Source: an uncultured Prevotella sp. (GTDB lineage Bacteria > Bacteroidota > Bacteroidia > Bacteroidales > Bacteroidaceae). Taken from it: DNA of 6,198 nt. How positions within the stretch are numbered: the stretch's first letter is position 1; each line of letters starts with the position of its first letter. The position numbers and the translations under genes were made by a program. The stretch spans positions 1-6,198 of the forward strand of contig CAJLYG010000184.1 in assembly GCA_905210845.1 (NCBI GenBank), given 5' to 3'. The notes beneath the pieces were generated by a model. The model searched no databases and was not told the origin of the DNA. It saw only the letters and a list, made by a program, of their open reading frames with translations. This document shows, in pieces, positions 1 to 5,698 of this stretch.

Positions 1-1355
1 GCCGCTCCCTTGGCATTGGGATGGATGCCGTCTGCGACAACCAGGTTGGGATCTGTAATGACAGCATGCAGGTCGATAACAGGCAATTTGTTCTTCTTAG
101 CCAACTTCTGAATAATAGGGATCACCCCGTTGACAATTGTCGAGTCATTAATCCCCCACTGCACCTTAAAGGCTTTAATCGGGTACGCTAAATAGATCTT
201 AGGGCGCGCGGGCAATGATTTCAACGTATCAATCATAGCCTGGTAGGTCTTCTTATAGTCATCGGGATTCCAGTTATGGGGCTTGGAATCGTTCGTACCT
301 AATTTGATGACGACAAGATTCGGGTTGAAGTCTTTGGCATCTTTCCATGCCCGAAGCTTCATATAGGGTTTCTCACTGGTAGAAGCCATGCAGGAAGCCC
401 CTATGCCAAAGTTCTTCACGGAATAGCCTCTCCCCAATAGTTTCTGTAACTGCGCGGGATAACCAAGCACATCTTTCATGTCGATACAGGACCCAAAAGT
501 GATGCTATTGCCGATACATGCCACCCGGATCGCGTCCTTCTTGGGAGCCGACAACTTCCCCAACCAAGTAGACAGGTCGCCCAACATCTGTTGATGATAA
601 GGGAATGACGCGCTGAAGCCAAATCCATGCCCTCCTTCCGGATAGACATAAAGGGAGGCTTGATTGCCATGGCCACGCATGGCTGTATAATATGCCACTC
701 CATTCGTGGGAGGATAGACGACCTGATCGTCATTGGCAAGGAGGATGATGGCGGGAGGCGTCGCGTGACTGCTCACCTGCAGGTCGTTGGAATATGCCCT
801 CACCAATTCTGGATCCGTCTTCCCACTGCCTAAGAAACCATTCACCGAACCTTTATGAGTGACCTTCTCGTTCATGGAAATGACGGGATAGAAGAGTATG
901 GTGAAATTAGGACGCACGGCAAGATCAGCGTGGGTCGCCACTGTTGAGGCGAGATGACCGCCCGCGGAAAAACCCATGATACCGACATCTGCCGGGTTAA
1001 TGCCCCAGACCGCTGCGCTATCACGCACTGTTTTCATGGCATGATAAGCATCAGACAGAGGGATATTCCTGTCGCCATGAGGCATCCTATACTTCAGGAC
1101 GAAATAGGCGATCCCCTGTTTGTTGAAATACTCCGCCCAGTCGGTACCCTCCTTTTGCAGCGCCAGATGAGCGTACCCTCCACCAGGGCAATCCACCACT
1201 GCCCTGCCGGTAGCCTGACTGGATGCTGGCAGATAGGCGTAGACGACAGACTCCCCATCTGCAGAATTCTTCCATTCAAAACTTCGTGCCGTATGCTGTG
1301 CCCACATGGAAGCAGACACGGCAAGCATAAACATCAATAAGATTACTTTTTCCAT
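1..1355 (-). CDS. Secreted two-domain esterase: alpha/beta-hydrolase plus SGNH hydrolase (C-terminus cut by window edge)
   Basis: The frame starts at ATG 1355-1353 and stays open for 451 codons to the left edge, so the stop lies outside. Residues 1-19 form a signal peptide (charged MEK, hydrophobic core, SMWA then Q20), so the product is probably exported to the periplasm or surface. Residues about 35-265 are an alpha/beta-hydrolase of the acetyl-xylan/feruloyl esterase-like type: oxyanion motif CPGGGY (56-61), nucleophile elbow GFSAGG with Ser130, acid Asp209 or Asp210 in NDDQVV, and His243 in GGHGFG. Residues about 275-451 are an SGNH/GDSL hydrolase: GNSITFG with Ser284, GTND with Asn355, and DGIHPNAKG with Asp442 and His445. 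All catalytic residues of both domains are present. The SGNH family usually ends 20-30 residues after the DxxH motif, so little is missing. The start overlaps the end of the sprT-like gene by 13 bp, so the two are probably co-transcribed. De-acylation of plant polysaccharides is inferred; the substrate cannot be read from sequence. Confidence 0.9.
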   Translation of the reverse strand, partial: MEKVILLMFMLAVSASMWAQHTARSFEWKNSADGESVVYAYLPASSQATGRAVVDCPGGGYAHLALQKEGTDWAEYFNKQGIAYFVLKYRMPHGDRNIPLSDAYHAMKTVRDSAAVWGINPADVGIMGFSAGGHLASTVATHADLAVRPNFTILFYPVISMNEKVTHKGSVNGFLGSGKTDPELVRAYSNDLQVSSHATPPAIILLANDDQVVYPPTNGVAYYTAMRGHGNQASLYVYPEGGHGFGFSASFPYHQQMLGDLSTWLGKLSAPKKDAIRVACIGNSITFGSCIDMKDVLGYPAQLQKLLGRGYSVKNFGIGASCMASTSEKPYMKLRAWKDAKDFNPNLVVIKLGTNDSKPHNWNPDDYKKTYQAMIDTLKSLPARPKIYLAYPIKAFKVQWGINDSTIVNGVIPIIQKLAKKNKLPVIDLHAVITDPNLVVADGIHPNAKGA

Positions 1356-2014
1356 ATAGTTTGCTCTTGAAGGTTAATTCTCTTCATCTGCGACAACCGC
1401 TCTTGATATTCCCTATCATTCACTTTCCGGCCACGCAGGCTGCGCACCTTCGGGAATTCGGAGAAATAGGGATCATTCGACTGATACCATCCGAAGTCCC
1501 TAAGCCCTTGGATGGTTGGTATCAAACGGTTCAGGCGACGTGCATACTCAGGATTCACGACAGAGAACATCCGCTCCCCAGACACCAGAGACACGGCAAG
1601 CACCAAATAGGTCCTGTCCTTCGAAATACCATGGGCAAAAGACAGATCCTCGCGATGCCACGTAACCGTGACCTCCCATCCTTGATCCCGGTTCAGGTAA
1701 TCCATTATCCTTCGGAAAATGATGCCATGGGCTGATGTATCTTTGAACCCGATATAGGCAATCACATAGTGAATCATCTCATGCAGCAAGACATTCTGGA
1801 ACTGCCGTTCCGTGAGATCGTAATAATTGCTCAAATGAATCGTGCAATCTGTAAAACGATATTTTCCTAAATAGTATTTCCTTTTAAAAGACATAGCCCC
1901 TATTCGCGTCCGCGATTGAGATAGCCTCAACCTGGGCAACGGCAATAGTCCTTCGAAATAATCCTCATTAAACCGAAGGAACCATTTCTTCATCCATTCT
2001 ATAGATACTTGCAT
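1343..2014 (-). CDS. SprT-like zinc metallopeptidase domain protein
   Basis: This 223-residue protein has the SprT-like signature: zinc-binding helix HEMIH at residues 78-82 (Glu79 catalytic) and a third likely ligand His96 in the HGIIF segment, which matches the family pattern HExxH...HGxxF. The N-terminal part (WMKKWFLRFNEDYFEGLLP, then a beta-rich segment) also fits the family. It relates to the domain of SprT and of the DNA-protein crosslink protease Spartan, but the role in Bacteroidetes is not established. The C-terminal half (about 110-223) is basic and has no cysteine, so the CxxC zinc ribbon of some SprT proteins is absent; the only Cys is at 57. There is no signal peptide, so it is probably cytoplasmic. 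ATG 2014 is the first start after an in-frame TAA 15 nt upstream; there is no Shine-Dalgarno sequence, as usual in Bacteroidetes. It leads a two-gene unit with the esterase gene. Confidence 0.82.
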   Translation of the reverse strand: MQVSIEWMKKWFLRFNEDYFEGLLPLPRLRLSQSRTRIGAMSFKRKYYLGKYRFTDCTIHLSNYYDLTERQFQNVLLHEMIHYVIAYIGFKDTSAHGIIFRRIMDYLNRDQGWEVTVTWHREDLSFAHGISKDRTYLVLAVSLVSGERMFSVVNPEYARRLNRLIPTIQGLRDFGWYQSNDPYFSEFPKVRSLRGRKVNDREYQERLSQMKRINLQEQTIWKK

Positions 2015-2028
2015 TTCAATGATATTTT

Positions 2029-2066
2029 AAAAAAGATTGCCATGACCCTCACGAGCAATGGCAATC
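2029..2066 (-). terminator. Terminator-like hairpin in the leader of the sprT-like gene (candidate attenuator)
   Basis: A perfect 9-bp inverted repeat (GATTGCCAT at 2035-2043, ATGGCAATC at 2058-2066, loop of 14 nt) is followed on the minus strand by six T's (2034-2029). This is the layout of an intrinsic terminator for right-to-left transcription. It lies downstream of the promoter at 2131-2162 and only 14 nt before the ATG at 2014, so it is inside the leader of the same gene. A competing 5-bp stem (ACGAG 2051-2055 with CTCGT 2066-2070) would use the loop and break the terminator. Attenuation is inferred; the repeat and T-run are seen. Confidence 0.55.
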
Positions 2067-2130
2067 TCGTTAATTTAATAACTAACTCATTATCTAAATC
2101 TAATTACAAAAGAAAATTTAATCTTAAGCG

Positions 2131-2162
2131 CAAAGATAAGAGATTTCATCTAAACTGCCAAA
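2131..2162 (-). promoter_or_regulatory. Bacteroidetes-type promoter for the sprT-like/esterase unit
   Basis: On the minus strand TTTG (2162-2159), a 20-nt spacer and TATCTTTG (2138-2131) match the Bacteroidetes primary sigma factor consensus TTTG-N19-21-TAnnTTTG exactly. Transcription would start near 2125 and give a leader of about 110 nt before ATG 2014. An 8-bp palindrome, TTCGCGAA (2167-2174), ends 5 bp upstream of the TTTG box and could be an operator. It is the only TAnnTTTG match on this strand between the rpsP terminator and the sprT-like gene. Confidence 0.72.
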
Positions 2163-2194
2163 TTTTTTCGCGAATTTCTTTCTTTGGGATCTTG

Positions 2195-2328
2195 CGAAAC
2201 GACAACCTGTCTCTCAATAGGTCATCTCCTATCTTCCATTAGGTCACCAAATGAAGCCTAAAAGATCATCAATCAGCGTGCGAAAGGTTATCTTTTAGAA
2301 GGCGAAAGGTCATCTCCTGCTTCCGACC
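2195..2328. repeat. Array of a 12-bp motif at strict 22-bp spacing (five copies plus one weak copy)
   Basis: On the plus strand the motif copies are CAATAGGTCATC (2215), CATTAGGTCACC (2237), TAAAAGATCATC (2259), CGAAAGGTTATC (2281) and CGAAAGGTCATC (2303). The four intervals are all exactly 22 bp. A weaker copy, CGAAACGACAAC (2195), matches the last copy at 9 of 12 positions and sits 20 bp before the first. The roughly 10 bp between copies are mostly unrelated, although copies at 2215 and 2303 share TCCT just after the motif. A 22-bp period is not a multiple of 3, so it is not a protein repeat. The array fills the space between the rpsP terminator and the sprT-like promoter, at about -70 to -200 from the predicted transcription start. 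Spacing of two helical turns suggests a row of binding sites on one DNA face; no binding protein can be named from this window. Confidence 0.8.
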
Positions 2329-2344
2329 CCTTCCTAAGTGCATC

Positions 2345-2381
2345 AAAAAAAGGTGCAATTCCCATGGGAATCACACCTTTT
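2345..2381 (-). terminator. Intrinsic terminator of rpsP
   Basis: On the minus strand AAAAGGTG (2381-2374) pairs with CACCTTTT (2355-2348). The inner part ATTCC...GGAAT closes on a 4-nt loop, and a run of seven T's (2351-2345) follows. Two positions between the outer and inner stems are G-U wobbles in the minus-strand transcript but C-A mismatches in the plus-strand one, which supports the minus orientation. It begins 21 bp past the rpsP stop codon. Confidence 0.9.
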
Positions 2382-2402
2382 ATGCCTTTAAGACCAAAAG
2401 AG

Positions 2403-2969
2403 TTAAGCCTCAGCTGGTGCTGCGTCTGCGGGAGCAGCCTCACCTTCAGCAGGAGCGGCAGCTGCCTCAGCAGCCTTCTTTGCTTCCTCCTCTGCTTTGG
2501 CAGCAGCCTCGGCAGCTTTCTTGTCAGCTACCTTCTTAGCAATAGCCTCATTGATCTTCTTTTCAGCCTCAAGCTCCTTAGCGATAGCTTCTTTCTTTGC
2601 CTTGGCATCCCCTTCCTTGATAGCTTGAGCTGCCTGAGACTTGTTCTGCTTCCAAGCATCGAACTTGCTCTGTGCAGCAGCTTCGTCGAAAGCACCTTTC
2701 TTCACACCTCCACGGAGATGCTTCATCAGGTATACGCCTTCATTCTTCAGGATGTTACGAACAGTGTTCGTAGGCTGTGCGCCTGTCTCTACCCAATAGA
2801 GTGCACGATCGAAATTCAAATCTACAGTTGCTGGATTGGTGTTTGGATTGTACGTTCCAATCTTCTCAGTAAATCTACCATCACGTGGTGCTCTCACGTC
2901 AGCGATTACAATGCTATAGAAAGCATAGCCTTTGCGACCGCCGCGCTGTAATCTGATTCTTGTTGCCAT
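2403..2969 (-). CDS. rpsP: 30S ribosomal protein S16
   Basis: This is bacterial ribosomal protein S16, a small-subunit assembly protein that binds 16S rRNA. The N-terminal core is clear: [20 protein letters not shown] at residues 1-20, then IGTYNP, the [17 protein letters not shown] helix region and the [11 protein letters not shown] segment, ending near residue 92. The protein is 188 residues, about twice the usual 80-90. The extra part is a basic linker (about 93-112), a predicted helix rich in Ala, Lys and Glu (about 113-171), and a Pro/Ala/Glu tail (172-188). Long tails on S16 are common in Bacteroidetes; their function is not established here. It is flanked by its own -7 element and terminator, so it is probably transcribed alone, unlike the rpsP-rimM-trmD-rplS operon of many bacteria. 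The start sits in an AT-rich leader (AATTAAAAA before ATG) with no Shine-Dalgarno sequence. Confidence 0.97.
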   Translation of the reverse strand: MATRIRLQRGGRKGYAFYSIVIADVRAPRDGRFTEKIGTYNPNTNPATVDLNFDRALYWVETGAQPTNTVRNILKNEGVYLMKHLRGGVKKGAFDEAAAQSKFDAWKQNKSQAAQAIKEGDAKAKKEAIAKELEAEKKINEAIAKKVADKKAAEAAAKAEEEAKKAAEAAAAPAEGEAAPADAAPAEA

Positions 2970-3028
2970 TTTTTAATTTAATCTTTAATTAGGTTTGAAT
3001 TTATGCTGCCAACTCGTGACAGCGGGTG

Positions 3029-3036
3029 CAAAGGTA
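3029..3036 (-). promoter_or_regulatory. Promoter -7 element of rpsP
   Basis: TACCTTTG (3036-3029, minus strand), followed by CA, matches the Bacteroidetes -7 element TAnnTTTG. No good TTTG box lies 19-21 bp upstream, so the -33 element is weak or absent. The predicted leader to ATG 2969 is about 50-55 nt. Further upstream, CTTTCTT (3073-3079) and AAGAAAG (3090-3096) form a 7-bp inverted repeat that could be an operator; I see no closer evidence for that. Confidence 0.6.
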
Positions 3037-3113
3037 CATATTTTCAATGGCTTATCCACTATAAGTTGTGTCCTTTCTTGCTTTCGTTTAAGAAAGATTA
3101 ACGAGTAAGGAGC

Positions 3114-3145
3114 AAAATTATCCCCCGATTCACATCGAGGGATAA
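3114..3145 (-). terminator. Second terminator hairpin downstream of galE
   Basis: On the minus strand TTATCCCTCGAT (3145-3134) pairs with ATCGGGGGATAA (3129-3118) in a 12-bp stem with one G-U wobble. The loop is GTGA, a GNRA-type tetraloop. Four T's follow (3117-3114). The shape is a good intrinsic terminator and it precedes the rpsP promoter region. Confidence 0.75.
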
Positions 3146-3167
3146 CAACAACACAAACACAAAATAC

Positions 3168-3189
3168 GGTCCGCCTCTATGGGCGAACC
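3168..3189 (-). terminator. First terminator hairpin downstream of galE
   Basis: On the minus strand GGTTCGCC (3189-3182) pairs with GGCGGACC (3175-3168), giving an 8-bp stem with one G-U wobble and a 6-nt loop. It starts 9 bp after the galE stop codon and is followed by GTATTTTGTGTTTG, a broken T-run. Alone it is a modest terminator; with the hairpin at 3114-3145 it forms a tandem pair. Confidence 0.65.
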
Positions 3190-3198
3190 TCTTTCAGG

Positions 3199-4236
3199 TT
3201 ACATAACTCCATCTTCACGAAGTTTCTTTTGCCAATTCCATGCGGAAAGCATCACGTCCTCCAATGGGGTGTCAGCCTTCCATCCCAATACGGTGTTGGC
3301 CTTGGTGCAGTCGCCCCAGATCTTCTCGATATCGCCTTCGCGACGGGGACCGAACTTCCAATTGACTTTCACACCCGTGGCTTTCTCAAAGGCTTTGACG
3401 ATCTCAAGGGTTGAATTCCCATGCCCCGTGCCGATGTTGAAGTATTCAATCGGGTCGGTTTCCTTGTCAAGGACTCTCGCCATCGCTGCCACATGGGCCT
3501 TTGCCAAGTCAACGACATAGATGTAATCCCGGATACAGGTTCCATCCGGAGTATCATAGTCATTGCCAAAGATAGTAAGCTGCTTGCGGATTCCCATCGC
3601 GGTCTGTGTAACGTAAGGAATCAAGTTAGCGGGCACGCCATTAGGAAGCTCACCGATCAGGGCTGACGGATGGGCGCCGATAGGATTGAAATATCTCAGG
3701 ATAATGCTCTTGATCGGAGCACCGCTATGGATGTCATCATAGATAATCTGCTCATTGATCTCCTTGGTATTGCCATAAGGAGAGGTGGCTTTCTGGTGAG
3801 GGGCATCCTCCGTAACAGGCAAGTTCTCTGGCTTCGGCTGTCCATACACCGTGCAACTGGAAGAGAATATAATTCCCTTTACATGGTATTTCGGCATCAG
3901 CTCAAGAAGATTGAGCAAGGAAACGACATTATTGCGATAATAAACGAGGGGGATCTGCACGCTCTCACCTACGGCCTTGCTTGCCGCAAAATGGATAATG
4001 CCTTCTATATCCGGGTACTTTGCAAAGACGGCTTCCGTCGCAGCCTTGTCACGAAGGTCTACTTCCTCAAATGCAGGGCGCACGCCTGTAATCTTCTCAA
4101 TGCCGTCTAATACTTCAATCTTTGAATTGGAAAGATTGTCAATAATCACTACTTTGTAACCTGCTTCTATGAGCTCTACCGTTGTATGGGATCCAATGAA
4201 GCCTGTTCCACCCGTTACTAAGATTGTCTGTTTCAT
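3199..4236 (-). CDS. galE: UDP-glucose 4-epimerase
   Basis: This NAD-dependent enzyme interconverts UDP-glucose and UDP-galactose (Leloir pathway and supply of galactose for surface polysaccharides) in the cytoplasm. The protein has 345 residues, a normal length. Visible motifs are the Rossmann NAD-binding GGTGFIG (9-15) with Asp33 ending the second strand, HFAAS at 82-86, the SSSCTVYG segment with Ser127, and the catalytic pair Tyr154 and Lys158 in SPYGNTK. The downstream substrate-binding part includes LRYFNPIGAHPSALIGE and GTCIRDYIYVVDLAKAH, typical of GalE rather than of other sugar-nucleotide epimerases. The start is ATG 4236. An in-frame TTG at 4275 would add 13 residues but overlaps the predicted -7 promoter element, so it cannot be translated from that promoter. 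The gene appears to stand alone, with its own promoter and tandem terminators, between rpsP and the rnf operon. Confidence 0.95.
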   Translation of the reverse strand: MKQTILVTGGTGFIGSHTTVELIEAGYKVVIIDNLSNSKIEVLDGIEKITGVRPAFEEVDLRDKAATEAVFAKYPDIEGIIHFAASKAVGESVQIPLVYYRNNVVSLLNLLELMPKYHVKGIIFSSSCTVYGQPKPENLPVTEDAPHQKATSPYGNTKEINEQIIYDDIHSGAPIKSIILRYFNPIGAHPSALIGELPNGVPANLIPYVTQTAMGIRKQLTIFGNDYDTPDGTCIRDYIYVVDLAKAHVAAMARVLDKETDPIEYFNIGTGHGNSTLEIVKAFEKATGVKVNWKFGPRREGDIEKIWGDCTKANTVLGWKADTPLEDVMLSAWNWQKKLREDGVM

Positions 4237-4272
4237 TATAATGGTAAATTGTTGATTAATGATTAGATACTG

Positions 4273-4280
4273 CAAATTTA
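4273..4280 (-). promoter_or_regulatory. Promoter -7 element of galE
   Basis: TAAATTTG (4280-4273, minus strand), followed by CA, fits TAnnTTTG. A poor -33 candidate (TTGC at 4306-4303) lies 22 bp upstream. The leader would be about 30 nt and AT-rich, and no Shine-Dalgarno sequence is visible before ATG 4236. Confidence 0.55.
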
Positions 4281-4428
4281 CATATTATTTTTGAATAATG
4301 AAGCAATTGGAAGAAAAATTGCAGTTCATTGGCGTTTTTTTAAACCTCTGAACCATGGGCTGAAAGGCATTTCTCCTGGCGATAGATACCGGAAAGGCAT
4401 GGCTGATGGGCGCGGTGCGCAAACAAGC

Positions 4429-4477
4429 GAAGACCTCCTGAACGACATGGGATGGGCATGCCGACCAGGAGGTCTCC
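4429..4477 (-). terminator. Long inverted repeat downstream of rnfA, possible end of the rnf operon
   Basis: AGACCTCCTG (4431-4440) and CAGGAGGTCT (4466-4475) form a perfect 10-bp inverted repeat with a 25-nt loop. In the minus-strand transcript the stem extends by a G-U and a G-C pair to 12 bp. It starts 25 bp past the rnfA stop. What follows on the minus strand (CGCTTGTTTGCGC) has only scattered T's, so it is not a textbook intrinsic terminator. It may be an mRNA 3'-end stabiliser or a regulatory structure. Confidence 0.45.
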
Positions 4478-4502
4478 CTAAATAGCTATCAACAAGATGG
4501 TG

Positions 4503-5105
4503 TTACTGAAGGCCAAACAGGGATCGCAGGCCATTGTCCACTCCGGAGAACCCCATGAAGGCAAGGGAAAGGAGCCCGGCCGTGACCAAGACAATCGCCA
4601 TGCCTTGCATTCCCTTCGGGATCTTGACTAACGAGAGCTGTTCACGGATGCCCGCAAAGAGAACCAATGCAAGGGCAAACCCGATGGCCGTAGAGAAGGC
4701 ATAGACCACACTTTGCAACAAACTGAAGTCTTTCTGGATGACCAGGATGGCGACACCTAACACGCAACAGTTGGTGGTAATCAATGGCAGGAAGATGCCT
4801 AACGCCTGATACAGCGCAGGAGACACTTTCTTAAGGATGATCTCTACCATCTGCACCAAGGCCGCAATGACAAGAATGAACGCTAAGGTCTGGAGATATT
4901 GCAGATGGAAAGGGTCCAAGACATAAACCTGTACCAAATAGGTGACGATGGTAGACAGCGTCAGCACAAAGGCAACAGCAGCCCCCATGCCCAAGGCGGT
5001 ATCAATTTTCTTTGACACGCCCAGGAACGGGCAAATTCCCAAGAACTGCGATAAGACAATGTTATTGACGAATATCGCGGAGATAAAAATCAAAAGATAT
5101 TCCAT
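4503..5105 (-). CDS. rnfA: Rnf complex membrane subunit RnfA (RsxA family)
   Basis: RnfA is an integral membrane subunit of the Rnf complex, which couples ferredoxin:NAD+ electron transfer to Na+ or H+ transport. The 200-residue protein is almost wholly hydrophobic and fits the six-helix RnfA/RnfE fold. It carries the family hallmarks NNIVLSQFLGICPFLGVS (14-31) with Cys25, and GIFLPLITTNCCVLGVA (103-119) with Cys113 and Cys114. In Rnf and the related Nqr complexes, cysteines in these two half-helix motifs of the RnfA-RnfE pair hold a [2Fe-2S] cluster inside the membrane. It differs from RnfE in having LSQFLG where RnfE has NPTFVLLLG. Its ATG lies 5 nt after the rnfE stop, and it is the last gene of the operon. 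No Shine-Dalgarno sequence is obvious. Confidence 0.95.
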   Translation of the reverse strand: MEYLLIFISAIFVNNIVLSQFLGICPFLGVSKKIDTALGMGAAVAFVLTLSTIVTYLVQVYVLDPFHLQYLQTLAFILVIAALVQMVEIILKKVSPALYQALGIFLPLITTNCCVLGVAILVIQKDFSLLQSVVYAFSTAIGFALALVLFAGIREQLSLVKIPKGMQGMAIVLVTAGLLSLAFMGFSGVDNGLRSLFGLQ

Positions 5106-5110
5106 ATTAC

Positions 5111-5695
5111 TTATGCTTTCTTAAACTTATTGACAAGGGCTATCAGGAATCCTAAGGTGATAAAGGCACCAGGAGGGAGGATAAAGAGAAGGATGTTGGT
5201 CGTCTCGGGCAAGAGGTGCAGTCCAAAAACAGACCCTGAACCCAACAACTCCCGTACTGCGCCCAATAGGGTCAGGGCTATCGTGAAGCCCAGCCCGATG
5301 CCGATACCATCAAACAAGCTTGCCAACGGAGTGTGCTTACAGGCAAACGCTTCCGCACGACCTAAGATGATACAGTTGACTACAATCAAAGGGATATAGA
5401 TACCCAATGCGCTGTCAATAGACGGGGCATACGCCTTAATGAGCATCTGGAGGATGCAGACAAAGGCAGCTATGACAACGACAAACACCGGAATGCGGAC
5501 CATATCTGGTGTCAGGTTCTTAATGCAAGAGATGACGAAATTGGAACAAATAAGCACGAACATGGTTGCCAGTCCCATTGACATCCCATTGATGGCAGAC
5601 GTGGTGGTAGCCAACGTCGGGCACATTCCAAGGAGAAGAACGAAAGTAGGGTTCTCCTTGACAATGCCATTATAGATGATTTTCAAATAGTTCAT
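5111..5695 (-). CDS. rnfE: Rnf complex membrane subunit RnfE (RsxE family)
   Basis: RnfE is the membrane partner of RnfA in the ferredoxin:NAD+ oxidoreductase. The 194-residue protein is hydrophobic, with about six membrane segments. Signature motifs are ENPTFVLLLGMCPTLATTT (14-32) with Cys25, and GIYIPLIVVNCIILGRAEAFA (residues 98-118) with Cys108. Both cysteines sit where the RnfA/RnfE pair is known to hold a membrane [2Fe-2S] cluster. The NPT and GRAEAFA elements separate it from RnfA. Its ATG is 3 nt downstream of the rnfG stop, with a weak Shine-Dalgarno-like AAAGGA 8 nt before it, so translation is probably coupled. The order G-E-A is that of rnf operons generally; rnfB, rnfC and rnfD would be expected beyond the right edge. 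Confidence 0.95.
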   Translation of the reverse strand: MNYLKIIYNGIVKENPTFVLLLGMCPTLATTTSAINGMSMGLATMFVLICSNFVISCIKNLTPDMVRIPVFVVVIAAFVCILQMLIKAYAPSIDSALGIYIPLIVVNCIILGRAEAFACKHTPLASLFDGIGIGLGFTIALTLLGAVRELLGSGSVFGLHLLPETTNILLFILPPGAFITLGFLIALVNKFKKA

Positions 5696-5698
5696 AGT

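Noticed and set aside
954..1340. Plus-strand frame of 128 codons, and other long frames inside 476-1340, 1361-1735 and 3179-4159
   Set aside because: All lie opposite or in another frame of genes with clear catalytic motifs, and none shows a recognisable protein.
1999..2043. Short upstream frame (14 codons, ATG 2043) overlapping the sprT-like start, as a leader peptide
   Set aside because: It begins inside the 3' arm of the hairpin, has no ribosome binding signal, and its only distinctive content comes from the T-run.
2009..2242. Plus-strand frame of 77 codons across the sprT-like promoter and leader
   Set aside because: It overlaps a strong minus-strand promoter, terminator-like hairpin and part of the repeat array, has low-complexity Lys/Asn/Ser composition, and resembles no family.
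2219..2314. AGGTCA cores as nuclear-receptor-like half sites
   Set aside because: The resemblance to eukaryotic hormone-receptor half sites is coincidental; such receptors do not exist in bacteria.
2195..2328. CRISPR array
   Set aside because: The repeated unit is only about 12 bp with several mismatches, the period is 22 bp, spacers would be about 10 bp, and there are no cas genes nearby. This does not fit any CRISPR type.
4237..4275. N-terminal extension of GalE from a TTG at 4275
   Set aside because: It would add 13 residues before the conserved start of the family (MKQTILVTGGTGFIG) and its codon lies inside the predicted -7 promoter element.
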